From Paenibacillus sp. FSL M7-0420 (GTDB taxonomy: Bacteria > Bacillota > Bacilli > Paenibacillales > Paenibacillaceae): a stretch of DNA of 64,000 bases. The translations under genes were made by a program, and so were the position numbers. The stretch covers positions 682,001 through 746,000 of the forward strand of contig NZ_JBBOCJ010000001.1 of NCBI RefSeq assembly GCF_038002345.1, written 5' to 3'. Below, piece by piece: positions 34,572-44,183 of this stretch; the stretch's first letter is position 1; the number at the start of each line of letters is the position of its first letter. The notes beneath the pieces were generated by a model. That model ran no database searches and was not told where the DNA came from. It saw nothing but the letters and a program-made list of their open reading frames with translations.

Positions 34572-36602
34572 GTGATCAACGAGAAATTACCTAAGATCTG
34601 GTACGGTGGAGATTATAACCCGGAGCAATGGGAGGCCCCGGTCTGGGCGGAGGACGAGCGGATGTTCAAGCTCGCAGGCATAGACGTAGCAACCATTAAT
34701 GTGTTCTCCTGGGCGCTGATTCAGCCGTCTGAGGATACGTATGATTTCAGTGGTCTGGATGAGTTAATCGACCGCTTATATAAAAACGGCACCTATGTAT
34801 GTCTGGCTACGGGTACAGGGGCACATCCGGCCTGGATGGCTCACCGCTATCCGGAGGTCACCCGCGTGGATGTTCAGGGCCGGAAGCGTAAATTCGGCGG
34901 CCGCCACAACTCCAACCCGAACAGCGCAGTCTACCGCAAATATGCGGCCCTGCTGGCCGGTAAGCTGGCTGAGCGCTATAAGGATCACCCGGGCCTGGTG
35001 GCCTGGCATATCTCCAATGAATATGGGGGATATGATTACTCCGAGCAGTCCGAGGCTGCTTTTCGTGTCTGGTTGAAGGAACGTTACGGAACGCTCGATG
35101 CGCTCAACAAAGCCTGGAACACCCGGTTCTGGGGCCATACCTTCTATGACTGGGAGGAAATCGTTGTTCCGAATGAACTCAGTGAAGAGTGGGGCGGTAA
35201 CCGGACCAACTTCCAGGGAATTTCTCTGGACTACCGCAGATTCATGTCGGATAGCCTGCTGGAATGCTACATCCTCGAATATGAAGCAATCAAACAGCAC
35301 AGCACGAACATTCCGGTTACAACCAACATGATGGGCTTCTACCCGGAGCTGGATTATTTCAAGTGGGCGAAACATCTGGATGTAATCTCCTGGGATAACT
35401 ATCCGGCACTGGACACACCGGTCAGCCATACGGCGATGACGCATGATCTTATGCGCGGCCTGAAGAACGGACAGCCGTTCATGCTGATGGAGCAGACGCC
35501 AAGCCAGCAGAACTGGCAGCCGTACAATTCCCTGAAGCGCCCCGGCGTCATGCGCCTCTGGAGCTATCAGGCGGTAGCACGCGGTGCTGACACTGTGCTG
35601 TTCTTCCAGCTGCGGCGGTCCATCGGCGCTTGCGAGAAATACCACGGAGCGGTCATTGAGCATGTAGGGCATGAGCATACCCGCGTATTCCGCGAATGTG
35701 CTGAGCTGGGCCGGGAGCTGGAGAGCTTGGGCAGCGAGCTGCTGGATGCACGCAGCGCGGCGCAGATCGGGATTATTTACGACTGGGAGAACCGCTGGGC
35801 GCTTGATCTCTCCAGCGGCCCGTCTGTTGCACTGAAATATGTGGACGAGGTCCATAAGTATTATGATGCGCTCTATCAGCAGAATATTGAAGCGGATATG
35901 ATCGGCGTAGAAGAAGATCTGTTGAGATACAAGATTGTCATTGCACCGGTGCTGTATATGGTGAAGCCGGGCTTCGCCGAGAAGGTCGAAGCCTTCGTCC
36001 AGGCTGGCGGCACCTTCATTACGACGTATTTCAGCGGGATTGTAAATGAGAATGATCTGGTTACGGTTGGCGGGTATCCGGGAGAGCTGCGCAAGGTGCT
36101 GGGGATCTGGTCCGAGGAGATCGATGCCCTGCTGCCGGACATGAGCAATGAAATCGTGATGAACAAGGAGTGGGGATCACTTAACCGTTCATATAGCTGC
36201 GATCTGCTCTGTGACCTGATTCATCCCGAAGGCGCAGAGGTGCTCGCCCAGTATGGCGCGGATTTCTATAAAGGTATGCCGGCCCTGACGGTGAACAGCT
36301 TCGGCGCAGGCAAAGCCTATTATGTGGCCACAAGTCCCGATGCGGCCTTCCTGCGCGGCTTCCTGGCTAACCTGTGCGCCGATAAAGGCATTGCGCCGCT
36401 GGTCAGCGCGCCGGAAGGTATTGAGTCCGTCCAGCGTGTGAAAGACGGCGTATCCTATCTGTTCCTGCTGAACCATTCAGCAGAGGAGCTTCGTGCGGAT
36501 ATCGGTACCCTAGAGCGGACCGATCTGATTACCGGCAGCAAGTTCAGCGGCTCCACTCCAGTTCCCGGGCGTGGTGTGCTGATTCTCTCAGACAAACAGT
36601 AA
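34572..36602 (+). CDS. GH42 beta-galactosidase (second, AraC-linked copy)
   Basis: This 676-residue enzyme is a GH42 glycosidase of the larger common type: KIWYGGDYNPEQWEAPVW near the start, GTGAHPAWMA, the acid/base E150 in ISNEYGGYD and the nucleophile E307 in LMEQTPSQQNW. Start GTG at 34572 is chosen because AAAGGATGTG (34556-34565) is a near-consensus ribosome site at good distance; a GTG at 34563 lies inside it. It differs clearly from the GH42 at 30140 (it lacks the cysteine cluster), so the two may prefer different linkages. It has its own divergent AraC regulator and a strong terminator. Confidence 0.92.
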   Translation: MINEKLPKIWYGGDYNPEQWEAPVWAEDERMFKLAGIDVATINVFSWALIQPSEDTYDFSGLDELIDRLYKNGTYVCLATGTGAHPAWMAHRYPEVTRVDVQGRKRKFGGRHNSNPNSAVYRKYAALLAGKLAERYKDHPGLVAWHISNEYGGYDYSEQSEAAFRVWLKERYGTLDALNKAWNTRFWGHTFYDWEEIVVPNELSEEWGGNRTNFQGISLDYRRFMSDSLLECYILEYEAIKQHSTNIPVTTNMMGFYPELDYFKWAKHLDVISWDNYPALDTPVSHTAMTHDLMRGLKNGQPFMLMEQTPSQQNWQPYNSLKRPGVMRLWSYQAVARGADTVLFFQLRRSIGACEKYHGAVIEHVGHEHTRVFRECAELGRELESLGSELLDARSAAQIGIIYDWENRWALDLSSGPSVALKYVDEVHKYYDALYQQNIEADMIGVEEDLLRYKIVIAPVLYMVKPGFAEKVEAFVQAGGTFITTYFSGIVNENDLVTVGGYPGELRKVLGIWSEEIDALLPDMSNEIVMNKEWGSLNRSYSCDLLCDLIHPEGAEVLAQYGADFYKGMPALTVNSFGAGKAYYVATSPDAAFLRGFLANLCADKGIAPLVSAPEGIESVQRVKDGVSYLFLLNHSAEELRADIGTLERTDLITGSKFSGSTPVPGRGVLILSDKQ

Positions 36603-36608
36603 GGTGCG

Positions 36609-36663
36609 AAAAAGCTGTCCCGAAGGCCGTTCATTAGACACGGCTGCTGGGACAGCTTTTTTT
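36609..36663. terminator. Bidirectional terminator
   Basis: AAAAAGCTGTCCC (36609-36621) pairs with GGGACAGCTTTTT (36649-36661), followed by further Ts. It ends the GH42 gene and, in reverse, the germinant receptor operon. Confidence 0.92.
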
Positions 36664-36690
36664 AGAACAGACTCACTTAACGGGATTACC

Positions 36691-37881
36691 CTATTGAGTG
36701 AAGGAGCCGAAGTCTGTTATCTTCAGATCAATAGTGACATGAATAGGAGTCCGGCTGAACACCTCGTCCCAGCGCTCCTCCAGCTTCTTCCATAAGGCGG
36801 GCTCCTGAATGCTGAGCCTGGTGGAGAAGCCGCCCACATCTGCTTTGTAATCCGACTGCAGCTTGTGAAGCATACTCGTCATCATCCGCTCGAGCCGCTC
36901 CTTGAACAGCTTCTCTGCTTTTTGGGGAAGATGGGTGGCCGCAGGGTATTCCTCTACGTTCCAGGTCTCGCTTAGCCTTCCTTCCGTTGTGAGCTTGACG
37001 TCGAAGGATAGCTGGCCGCCGTCTGCTTTGGCAGTGATTTTACTCTTCATGGACTTGAGTTCATAGGTAATCGGCTCATTGCTCCAGTCGTAGGTCTTGA
37101 TGACGCCGCTTTGCCCCCCGTTGGTCAGCCAGCTCAGACATTCGGTTTCCTCCTGATTCAGCGCCCCCACCCAGTGTCCGGTATCCCCCTTGATGACTCC
37201 GGCTCCCGAGAATTCTACCTCACCATTCGCCGTTACCAGGTTCTGCAGCGCATAACTGCGTTTGGAGAACATATTGGCATCCATTTTCGATAAAATAACA
37301 GGGTCCAGCACCTTGCTGGTTCTCTTCTGATTACGCAGCATATCTCTGATATGAAAGGCAGGAATTTCATTTTTTTGCTTCGTGACCATAGTGTCTGCTG
37401 CCCGGCCTTGGCTTATGAACACCATCGTACTGGGACGGATGTCATTATCCCGAAGCACGAAATCCATTAACTGGTTTATACTTTGCTGCTTGAGCAGCTC
37501 ACTGGAGATCACAATTACCTTGAGGTGGTGGCCGATGATCGGCCGTTCACGCAGAATCGAATATTGACGGAAAATCTCCAGCACAGAATCTCCGGTTCCG
37601 GATACATTCATATAGGGTGCACTACTGCTGGTGCCGCCTTGTTTATCTGCTCCACCCACGGAGTTAGCCGGAACCATCTGCACAGTGGCGGTAATCTTAT
37701 TCTTTTTATAATAAGTAGCGCCCTTGTCCTCCAGCTCCTGTTCTGTAGGCGTGAACTCTCCGATATCCAGAGCCAGGCCGGCGTATAGGGCCAAATCCTC
37801 AATCTCTTTACTGCTCCAGCAGGAGGTCAGTGTGGCAAGCATCAGCAGCGAACACAGCAGGAGGAGGATTCGTCTAGACAT
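36691..37881 (-). CDS. Ger(x)C-family spore germination lipoprotein (GerC subunit)
   Basis: This 396-residue lipoprotein has a signal peptide with lipobox LTSC (C21) and the family's WSSKEIEDLALYAGLALDIG start. It is the C subunit of a germinant receptor in the inner spore membrane. Conserved segments include RERPIIGHHLKVIVISSELL and the C-terminal HVTIDLKITDFGS. It is the last gene of a gerA-gerB-gerC operon and overlaps the B-subunit gene by 8 bp. Expected timing is late forespore (sigma G). Confidence 0.92.
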   Translation of the reverse strand: MSRRILLLLCSLLMLATLTSCWSSKEIEDLALYAGLALDIGEFTPTEQELEDKGATYYKKNKITATVQMVPANSVGGADKQGGTSSSAPYMNVSGTGDSVLEIFRQYSILRERPIIGHHLKVIVISSELLKQQSINQLMDFVLRDNDIRPSTMVFISQGRAADTMVTKQKNEIPAFHIRDMLRNQKRTSKVLDPVILSKMDANMFSKRSYALQNLVTANGEVEFSGAGVIKGDTGHWVGALNQEETECLSWLTNGGQSGVIKTYDWSNEPITYELKSMKSKITAKADGGQLSFDVKLTTEGRLSETWNVEEYPAATHLPQKAEKLFKERLERMMTSMLHKLQSDYKADVGGFSTRLSIQEPALWKKLEERWDEVFSRTPIHVTIDLKITDFGSFTQ

Positions 37882-38977
37882 GCTGCTTCAGCCCCTTCAC
37901 CCGGATGAGCCAGACGACGGAGAGCAGGACAGGCACCAGCAGGAACAATACCAGCCCTATCTTGCCTATGGTATCCCCGAGTGCGAACAGGTCGCTTAAG
38001 GACTTCGGCAGCATCGCCGAAATGAACAGAAGCGGAACCAGCGCATATATAATCGGATGGACCTTAAGCTTGAAAATCTGGGAGAGACCCAGTGAGGACT
38101 GGAAAAAGAAGCTGCTGAAGTTGCAGAACATCTGCATCAGCCAAATGACCATGAACGGGAATTCCAAACGCTCGAAGAAAAATCCCGGCACCTCAAAGCT
38201 GCGCAATAGATCAATAGTGGGCCAGGTGCTGGTAATGGCGGAATCAATAGAGATGCCTCCGATCACTACAATAATGGTCAGGAAATAGATGGCCAGCAGG
38301 ATGCTCAGGCCGCCAAGCATAGCTTTGACAGCCTTTTTGGGGTCATCCATGAACGCCACAAGCGTCATGGTGACTTCACAGCCGGTGAATACAAGTACAG
38401 TGGATTTGAGTCCTGCGAATACAGGGGACCACCCACTGCCGAGCACAGGACGCAGATTATCGATATCGAACATCCGCAGGCTGAGCACGAAGGAGATGAG
38501 CAGAATCATGATGCTGATCGGAAAAACAATGGTGTAGACACGGGCAATAGAGTTGATGCCTCCGTACACCAGGTAGGTGCTCAGCCAGAGAAAAGGAAGA
38601 ATTACTGCCCAGATCGGAGTCCCTTCCAGCAGAAAAAACAGGGTAACCTCGGCCAGTGTACGGATCTCAAAGCCGGCGATAGTGATGAAGTACAGGATTA
38701 ACAGCATGGACAGAATGCCGCCGACGAACCGGCCGGTCAGCAACCTTGAGTACTGAAAGACGGTTTTTCCCGGAAATTGCTGGCTGATCTTCACCATAAG
38801 AAGAACTGCCAGCATTACAATGGCCCCGCCGAGCAGGGTGGAGATCCAGCCATCCGGAGTTCCGACACTCTTGCTCACGCTGCGCGGCAGTGTGAGCACA
38901 CCCGCGCCCAGCAGGGTATTGTTCAGGAAAATGGCCGTTTGTGTAGCCGTGATTTTATCATCCGTACGTATGAACAT
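37874..38977 (-). CDS. GerAB/ArcD/ProY-family germinant receptor subunit B
   Basis: This 367-residue membrane protein has ten helices and the APC-superfamily fold of B subunits, starting DDKITATQTAIFLNNTLLGAGVLTLP. The B subunit binds the germinant amino acid or sugar in B. subtilis GerA. The gene lies between the A subunit (39006) and the C subunit (which it overlaps), all on the minus strand. Confidence 0.92.
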   Translation of the reverse strand: MFIRTDDKITATQTAIFLNNTLLGAGVLTLPRSVSKSVGTPDGWISTLLGGAIVMLAVLLMVKISQQFPGKTVFQYSRLLTGRFVGGILSMLLILYFITIAGFEIRTLAEVTLFFLLEGTPIWAVILPFLWLSTYLVYGGINSIARVYTIVFPISIMILLISFVLSLRMFDIDNLRPVLGSGWSPVFAGLKSTVLVFTGCEVTMTLVAFMDDPKKAVKAMLGGLSILLAIYFLTIIVVIGGISIDSAITSTWPTIDLLRSFEVPGFFFERLEFPFMVIWLMQMFCNFSSFFFQSSLGLSQIFKLKVHPIIYALVPLLFISAMLPKSLSDLFALGDTIGKIGLVLFLLVPVLLSVVWLIRVKGLKQHV

Positions 38978-39005
38978 ACTGCATTCCTCCTTATACCAGG
39001 CGCGG

Positions 39006-40739
39006 TCATGATCTTCGTTTACTCTGTTGGGGTTTCATCATTTTCGGTCTGCGTTTCATCAGAGCCATTGGAGCCCGCAGGAACAGATCCTTCCAGTCAC
39101 TGAGCCGGAAAGGGGAGAGCGGGGTCAGATAAGGCACTCCGAAGCTCTTGAGCTTGGTCAGATGGCAGCAGATCAGCAGGAAGAACAGAATGGTCCCGTA
39201 CATTCCCAGCACCGAGGCGAACAGCATACCGGCGAAGCGCAGCATCCGCAGGGTGATCCCGGCGCTGTACATCGGGATGGAGAAGGAGGAGATGGCGGTT
39301 ACGGCCACCGTAATGACCAGGAACGGACTGACAATCCCCGCCTGAACCGCTGCATCGCCAATAATCAGACCGCCGACGATGCCCATCGCCGGACCAATCG
39401 GCTTCGGCAGCCGGATGCCGGCTTCCCGCAGAATCTCGATGGCGACCTCCAGAATCAGCACCTCAATCAGCGAGGGAAAGGGTACACCCTGCCGGGTCTT
39501 GATGATCGTAATCGCCAGCTCTGTAGGAATCAGCCCCGGATGAAAGGAGATGAAGGAGATGTACAGGGCCGGAGCCATCAGGGCAAAGAAGGAAGCGCCA
39601 AAACGCAGCAGCCGCAGAAGTGTTCCCGGCAGCCAGCGATCATAATAGTCTTCCGGCGACTGCAGCAGCATGCTGAAGGTTACCGGTGCGATTAGTACAA
39701 AGGGTGTGCCGTCCAGCAGGATGGCAACCCGTCCTTCCAGCAGGGCACTGATCACTCTGTCCGGCCGTTCTGTATTCTGTAGCTGCTGGAACGGACTGAG
39801 ATAATTATCCTCAATGAGCTGCTCGATATAACCGGATTCGGCCAGGAAATCCATATCGAGCTTGGCGATCCGGTTCTTGATCTCCTCCAGCAGGTCGGGA
39901 TTGACGATATCCTTCATGTAGGCGATCACAATATCCCGCTCAATCGTGCTGCCTGCCCGGTAAGACTTCATCTCAAGCTGGTCGCTCAGGCCCTGGCGGC
40001 GCAGCATCGAGGTATTCTCGCTCAGCACCTCGGAGAAGCCCAGCCGGGGACCGCGGAGCAGGGCTTCGGAGACCGGCTCCGCGATGGCCCGGTTAGCGGC
40101 ACCGGGCATCTCGATGAGAAGTCCGCAGGGCAGACCTTCGATCAGCAGGCCTCCGTGTCCGAAGAGGATGTATTTATTAAACGCTTCGATAGCGTTCTCT
40201 TCCTTAAGCTCGCTGAAGGGAAGCAGCTGACGGGCAAGTCCTGCGGAAGACAACGGTCCTTCAGGCAAGTCGTACATCAGGAACTGCATAATTCGCATAT
40301 TCAGCAGCCGGTCATTCTGCATGCCGTCGATATGGATAAGCACGGCCCGGGCACCTGTATTCGCTAATGTGAATTCCCTGAAATGCAGATCGCTGTTGTC
40401 TCCAATGGCGGCTTGCACAGCGAGCAGATCCGTGCTGTAGCTGCCGCTGAAGGGAGCTGTACCCGCCATGCTGGAGGGGGCAGGTGCAGGCGGCTGGGTC
40501 TGGTGAACGGTTCTGGAGCCGTACCCTATCTGGCCCCGTCCGCTGCCTACCAGCCTATAGAGCGATCTATACAGTAACGTGAGAAGCAGTGGAACGAGCA
40601 TAGCAACGCCCGCCTGACCAAAGACTGCCCAGCCGGGTATATACGATACAATGGAAGCGAACAGTGTGATCATCCCCAGCCGCAGAAATTTAAATGTCAG
40701 GACAGAAGCAGACGTTTTTCTTCTCATCAAGTTTTCCAA
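39006..40739 (-). CDS. GerA-family spore germination protein (A subunit)
   Basis: This 577-residue protein is a receptor A subunit. It has a cytoplasmic N-terminal half (LLAVQAAIGDNSDLHFREF...) and a membrane half with the LLDGTPFVLIAPVTF and PEDYYDRWLPGTLLRLLRF segments and the GPAMGIVGGLIIGDAAVQAG helix region. It forms an oligomeric ion channel with the B and C subunits. The N-terminus is unusual in carrying an extra hydrophobic segment (residues about 15-60) before the conserved domain. Start is uncertain: TTG at 40739 or ATG at 40727, both with weak sites. Confidence 0.92.
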   Translation of the reverse strand: MENLMRRKTSASVLTFKFLRLGMITLFASIVSYIPGWAVFGQAGVAMLVPLLLTLLYRSLYRLVGSGRGQIGYGSRTVHQTQPPAPAPSSMAGTAPFSGSYSTDLLAVQAAIGDNSDLHFREFTLANTGARAVLIHIDGMQNDRLLNMRIMQFLMYDLPEGPLSSAGLARQLLPFSELKEENAIEAFNKYILFGHGGLLIEGLPCGLLIEMPGAANRAIAEPVSEALLRGPRLGFSEVLSENTSMLRRQGLSDQLEMKSYRAGSTIERDIVIAYMKDIVNPDLLEEIKNRIAKLDMDFLAESGYIEQLIEDNYLSPFQQLQNTERPDRVISALLEGRVAILLDGTPFVLIAPVTFSMLLQSPEDYYDRWLPGTLLRLLRFGASFFALMAPALYISFISFHPGLIPTELAITIIKTRQGVPFPSLIEVLILEVAIEILREAGIRLPKPIGPAMGIVGGLIIGDAAVQAGIVSPFLVITVAVTAISSFSIPMYSAGITLRMLRFAGMLFASVLGMYGTILFFLLICCHLTKLKSFGVPYLTPLSPFRLSDWKDLFLRAPMALMKRRPKMMKPQQSKRRS

Positions 40740-40862
40740 AGTTTATCTGAATTTACTCCTAATTCCCGAAAAAAGTTCGAGCCGGCCTAAATGGTATATA
40801 ATGCATACTAGAACAGATTGTTCAGGACAGCAGGAATGAATTAATCAGGAAAGAGGCAGCGC

Positions 40863-41420
40863 ATGAGAACCTTACTGGTCACAGGCTACCGGGCCCATGA
40901 GCTCGGCATTTATGACAGCAAGCATCAGGGCATTCCCTATATCAAAAAAGCACTCGCGAACCGGATCATTCCGCTGGTGGAGGAGGGACTGGAATGGGTC
41001 ATTACTCCCGGGCAATATGGCGTTGATCTGTGGGCCTGCGAGGTGGTGCTGGAGCTGAAGCAGCAATACCCCGGGCTGAAGCTGGGCATTATTACGGCCC
41101 ATGCCTCACCGGAGGAGAAGTGGAAGGAAGAGAAGCAGAATGAATACCGCCGCATTGTAGCTGGTGCCGACTACTACGGAGCCGTAAGCAATGCCCCCTA
41201 TGACGGGAGCTGGCAGTTCAAGGCCAGGGATGATCTGCTGCTGCGTAAAAGCGACGGGATTCTGTTATTCTACGACGAGGATGCAGCGGAGAGCAGTGCG
41301 AAGTTCACCAAAGAGCGGGTCGTGAAGCTGCATGCCGAAGGTGATTATGAGCTGCATCTGATGCATGCAGAGGAGATTCAGAGCATTGCCGATGAAGAGA
41401 ACCGGCATGACTATGATTGA
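40863..41420 (+). CDS. ypsA: YpsA-like SLOG-fold protein (DUF1273)
   Basis: This 185-residue protein matches B. subtilis YpsA in length and in the opening RTLLVTGYRAHELGI, with ITPGQYGVDLWACEVVLEL and DGILLFYDEDAAESSAKF later. The SLOG/LDcluster Rossmann fold is thought to bind ADP-ribose or nucleotides. In Bacillus, YpsA overexpression affects cell division. An ATG at 40863 follows AAAGAGGCAG. A TATAAT box lies at 40797-40802 with a poor -35. It is divergent from the gerA operon. Confidence 0.9.
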   Translation: MRTLLVTGYRAHELGIYDSKHQGIPYIKKALANRIIPLVEEGLEWVITPGQYGVDLWACEVVLELKQQYPGLKLGIITAHASPEEKWKEEKQNEYRRIVAGADYYGAVSNAPYDGSWQFKARDDLLLRKSDGILLFYDEDAAESSAKFTKERVVKLHAEGDYELHLMHAEEIQSIADEENRHDYD

Positions 41421-41483
41421 GAAGGGGGTGCGCAGCTGCGAGCTGCGCACCTGGAGCCTGTCCCATGTTGGCATCAAGCGGGA

Positions 41484-42941
41484 TCAGATGAAGCTGCGGA
41501 GTGAAGGCGGCTTGCGCACCTTATAGTTCTGCTCATAGGCGTAAGCCAGTCTGATAAGCACCGGTTCTTCATAGGCCCGGGCGGAGAAGGTTACGCCGAA
41601 GGGCGCGCCGGCTGAGGTATAGCCTGACGGCACCACGATCGACGGATATCCGGCTCTTGAGGTAATCCGTGCGCCGAAGTCGGCCGGGAACAGCAGGGCA
41701 TCAAGCTGATGCTCGCGCATAGTAGCATCGATCCCCAGCTCCTTGCAGAGTCTGAGATCCGTCATGCGGTCACGCAGATATTGCGGCTCAGTGAAGGTGC
41801 CGGAGGTTGTTAATTCGGCATCGAGCAGGGTCGCTTGCCCGAACTTCAGCGTCTGGACCGGATGGGCATGATTGAAATCAATAATATCCTTCAAGGTACG
41901 CATCGGTGCCCCCGGGCCCAGGCGGGCCAGGTAGGCGTTCAGCGAGGTTTTGAATTCATTCAGCACCACGGATGAATAGCTGATCTCCCGCGCCGTTGTA
42001 ATCTCGGCCGGATCGATAATGGTCGCCCCGAGCTCCCGCATTCTCTCCACAGAGGCATTGAACAGCGCAAGCTGCTCCTCCGTCAGCTCCTCGAAGTAAT
42101 AATCGCGCGGAATTCCGATTCTTGCTCCCCGCAGACCGTCTGCATCCAGGAAAACAGTATAATCCTCGTGAACCTTACCTCTGTTCGTACCCATTGCCGC
42201 ATCTCCGGCATCCTGACCGAGCAGAGCGTTCAAGAGAAGGACGGCATCCCGGACCGTTCGTGCCATAGGCCCGGCGGTATCCTGCGTGCTGGAGAGCGGC
42301 AGAATACCGGAGCGGCTGATCAGCCCCACCGTGGGTTTAATACCGATAATAGAGCCAAGATTGCCGGGATTGAGGATGGAGCCGGAGGTCTCTGTTCCAA
42401 CGGAGACGGTGCAGAAATTACAGGCCACCGCTACCGCAGACCCGGCGCTGGAGCCGCCTGTCGGCGTGGAGATGTTATAGGGGTTAAGCACCTGCCCGCC
42501 CCGGGAGCTGAAGCCGGAGGGCATGCCATTCGTCATGAAGTTGGCGAATTCCGTCATATTAGCCTTGCCCATAATGATAGCTCCCGCCTCGCGCAGCCTG
42601 CTGACGATGAAGGCATCCTCTCCGGCAAAAGAGTCCGCCAACGCGAGCGAGCCCGCGCTGGTATGCATGTTATCTCCGGTATTAATGTTATCCTTCAATA
42701 GCACCGGTATGCCGTGCAGCGGTCCGCGCGGACCCTGGAGCTGGCGCTCTACGTCCAGGGATTCAGCGATGAACAGCGCATCCGGGTTAATCTCCAGTAC
42801 AGAATTCACCGTCAGACCGTTTTTGTCATGATCCGCTATGCGCTCAAGGTACATCAGGACTAATTGTCTGGAAGTGATCTCCCCGGAATCCAGAGCGGCT
42901 TGAATGTCAGACAGGGTAGCCTCTACGATTTCAAAACTCAT
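41484..42941 (-). CDS. Amidase-signature family enzyme
   Basis: This 485-residue protein has the amidase signature: PVLLKDNINTGDNMHTSAGS with the catalytic lysine near residue 82, and TPTGGSSAGSAVAVA with the cis-serine and nucleophile-serine motif (SVGTETSGSILNPGN). The family cleaves amide bonds; this branch (like the GatA-related free amidases of Bacillus and Paenibacillus) is not the GatA subunit, because gatB and gatC are absent. It is followed by a convergent gene, ypsA, 60 bp away. No signal peptide is visible, so it should be cytoplasmic. Confidence 0.9.
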   Translation of the reverse strand: MSFEIVEATLSDIQAALDSGEITSRQLVLMYLERIADHDKNGLTVNSVLEINPDALFIAESLDVERQLQGPRGPLHGIPVLLKDNINTGDNMHTSAGSLALADSFAGEDAFIVSRLREAGAIIMGKANMTEFANFMTNGMPSGFSSRGGQVLNPYNISTPTGGSSAGSAVAVACNFCTVSVGTETSGSILNPGNLGSIIGIKPTVGLISRSGILPLSSTQDTAGPMARTVRDAVLLLNALLGQDAGDAAMGTNRGKVHEDYTVFLDADGLRGARIGIPRDYYFEELTEEQLALFNASVERMRELGATIIDPAEITTAREISYSSVVLNEFKTSLNAYLARLGPGAPMRTLKDIIDFNHAHPVQTLKFGQATLLDAELTTSGTFTEPQYLRDRMTDLRLCKELGIDATMREHQLDALLFPADFGARITSRAGYPSIVVPSGYTSAGAPFGVTFSARAYEEPVLIRLAYAYEQNYKVRKPPSLRSFI

Positions 42942-43153
42942 GCGGGTCCACGCTTCTTTCCCTTTTGGATTTAGTAGTATTCTTCCTCATATAAGCACAG
43001 TTTGGCCTGTCTTCATAGTGTTCTTTTGCGGGCGGGACGACCATGACTTTGGATGTAACTTTTAAACGGCTGATTAAAAGGGGGGCTCCTGTGGTTAAAT
43101 ACATCACAAGATTTAACAATACTACTTGCTAACATCACTAGGAGGAATCGAAC

Positions 43154-44080
43154 TTGAAGAAATGGACTACGTTATTTATGGGTGTTATGTTATCTGTGGC
43201 CTTGGCTGGCTGCGGCAATAATGAGGAGCTCAAACCATCAGAGGGCGCTGCAACAGCTGCACCTTCAGGAAACGCGGCTCCGGAAGCCTCCGCATCGGCA
43301 GCGCCTGCTGAACAGACATCAGACGGCGTTCCAACAGTGGATGAATTGATTCAGAAGTCGGTTGCCGCATCGGGTGATCTGAAGAGCTTCGCGATGGAAT
43401 CGCAGGTGAAGCAGAAGATCAACGTGAAGACGGCACAAGGGGACAATGCGCAAGATACCGATATGACCACGAAATCCGAGTTCAATAAGGAGCCGCTGAT
43501 GATGCATCAGGAGGTGCAGATGAAGACGGCCCAGGGCGACCAGAAGATTGAGCAGTATGTGACTAAGGACGGCTTCTATTCCCAGGTGAACGGGCAATGG
43601 ATGAAGATGCCTGCTACGATGGGTGAACAGGTCCTGACTGCTATGCAGCAGTCCGCCAACCCTGAGAAGCAATTGGAGCAATTCAAGGCGCTTACCGAGA
43701 AGACAAAAATCACCGAGGAAGGCGATAGTTATCTGTTGTCTGCCGAGGTATCCGGCGATGACGTCAAGGAGCTGGCGAAGTCTTATATGAATCAGGGCGG
43801 CAGTGCCGATCCTCAGATGGCTGCTATGATGGAGCAGATGAACATCAAGAGCATGAATATCGCCTATGCGGTAGATAAGAAAACCTACTTCCCAACCCGT
43901 ACAGATGTAACGATGGTCATGGATATGACCAGCAATGAACAGACGATATCGATTGATATGGATATGAAGTCGACCATCAGCGATCACAATAAGGTCGACG
44001 AAATCAAGGTTCCGCAGGAAGCGCTGGACGCGAAGGAAGTTGAAATGCCAGCGGCTCCGGCAGCTCCTACAACTCCGTAA
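43154..44080 (+). CDS. Secreted lipoprotein of the DUF6612 type
   Basis: This 308-residue lipoprotein starts at a TTG (43154) after AGGAGGA. It has a signal peptide with lipobox LAGC (C20), an Ala/Pro/Ser-rich tether (residues 28-58), and a conserved domain with repeated beta strands (KSFAMESQVKQKINV, QKIEQYVTKDGFYSQVNGQW, YFPTRTDVTMVMDM). It resembles LolA/LppX-like folds. The C-terminus is Ala/Pro-rich. Role unknown; the lipoprotein is expected on the outer face of the membrane. Confidence 0.82.
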   Translation: MKKWTTLFMGVMLSVALAGCGNNEELKPSEGAATAAPSGNAAPEASASAAPAEQTSDGVPTVDELIQKSVAASGDLKSFAMESQVKQKINVKTAQGDNAQDTDMTTKSEFNKEPLMMHQEVQMKTAQGDQKIEQYVTKDGFYSQVNGQWMKMPATMGEQVLTAMQQSANPEKQLEQFKALTEKTKITEEGDSYLLSAEVSGDDVKELAKSYMNQGGSADPQMAAMMEQMNIKSMNIAYAVDKKTYFPTRTDVTMVMDMTSNEQTISIDMDMKSTISDHNKVDEIKVPQEALDAKEVEMPAAPAAPTTP

Positions 44081-44116
44081 CAGGCTTACCGGGCTGAATA
44101 GAAATGCAACATATGG

Positions 44117-44157
44117 AAACGGCGTTGCTGTCCTGATTAGGACGGCAGCGCCGTTTT
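44117..44157. terminator. Terminator between convergent genes
   Basis: AAACGGCG(T)TGCTGTCC and GGACGGCAGCGCCGTTT form a long stem with a six-base loop, ending in TTTTT at 44153-44157. Confidence 0.88.
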
Positions 44158-44183
44158 TGGTATAAGCTTTTTACGGGGTGATT

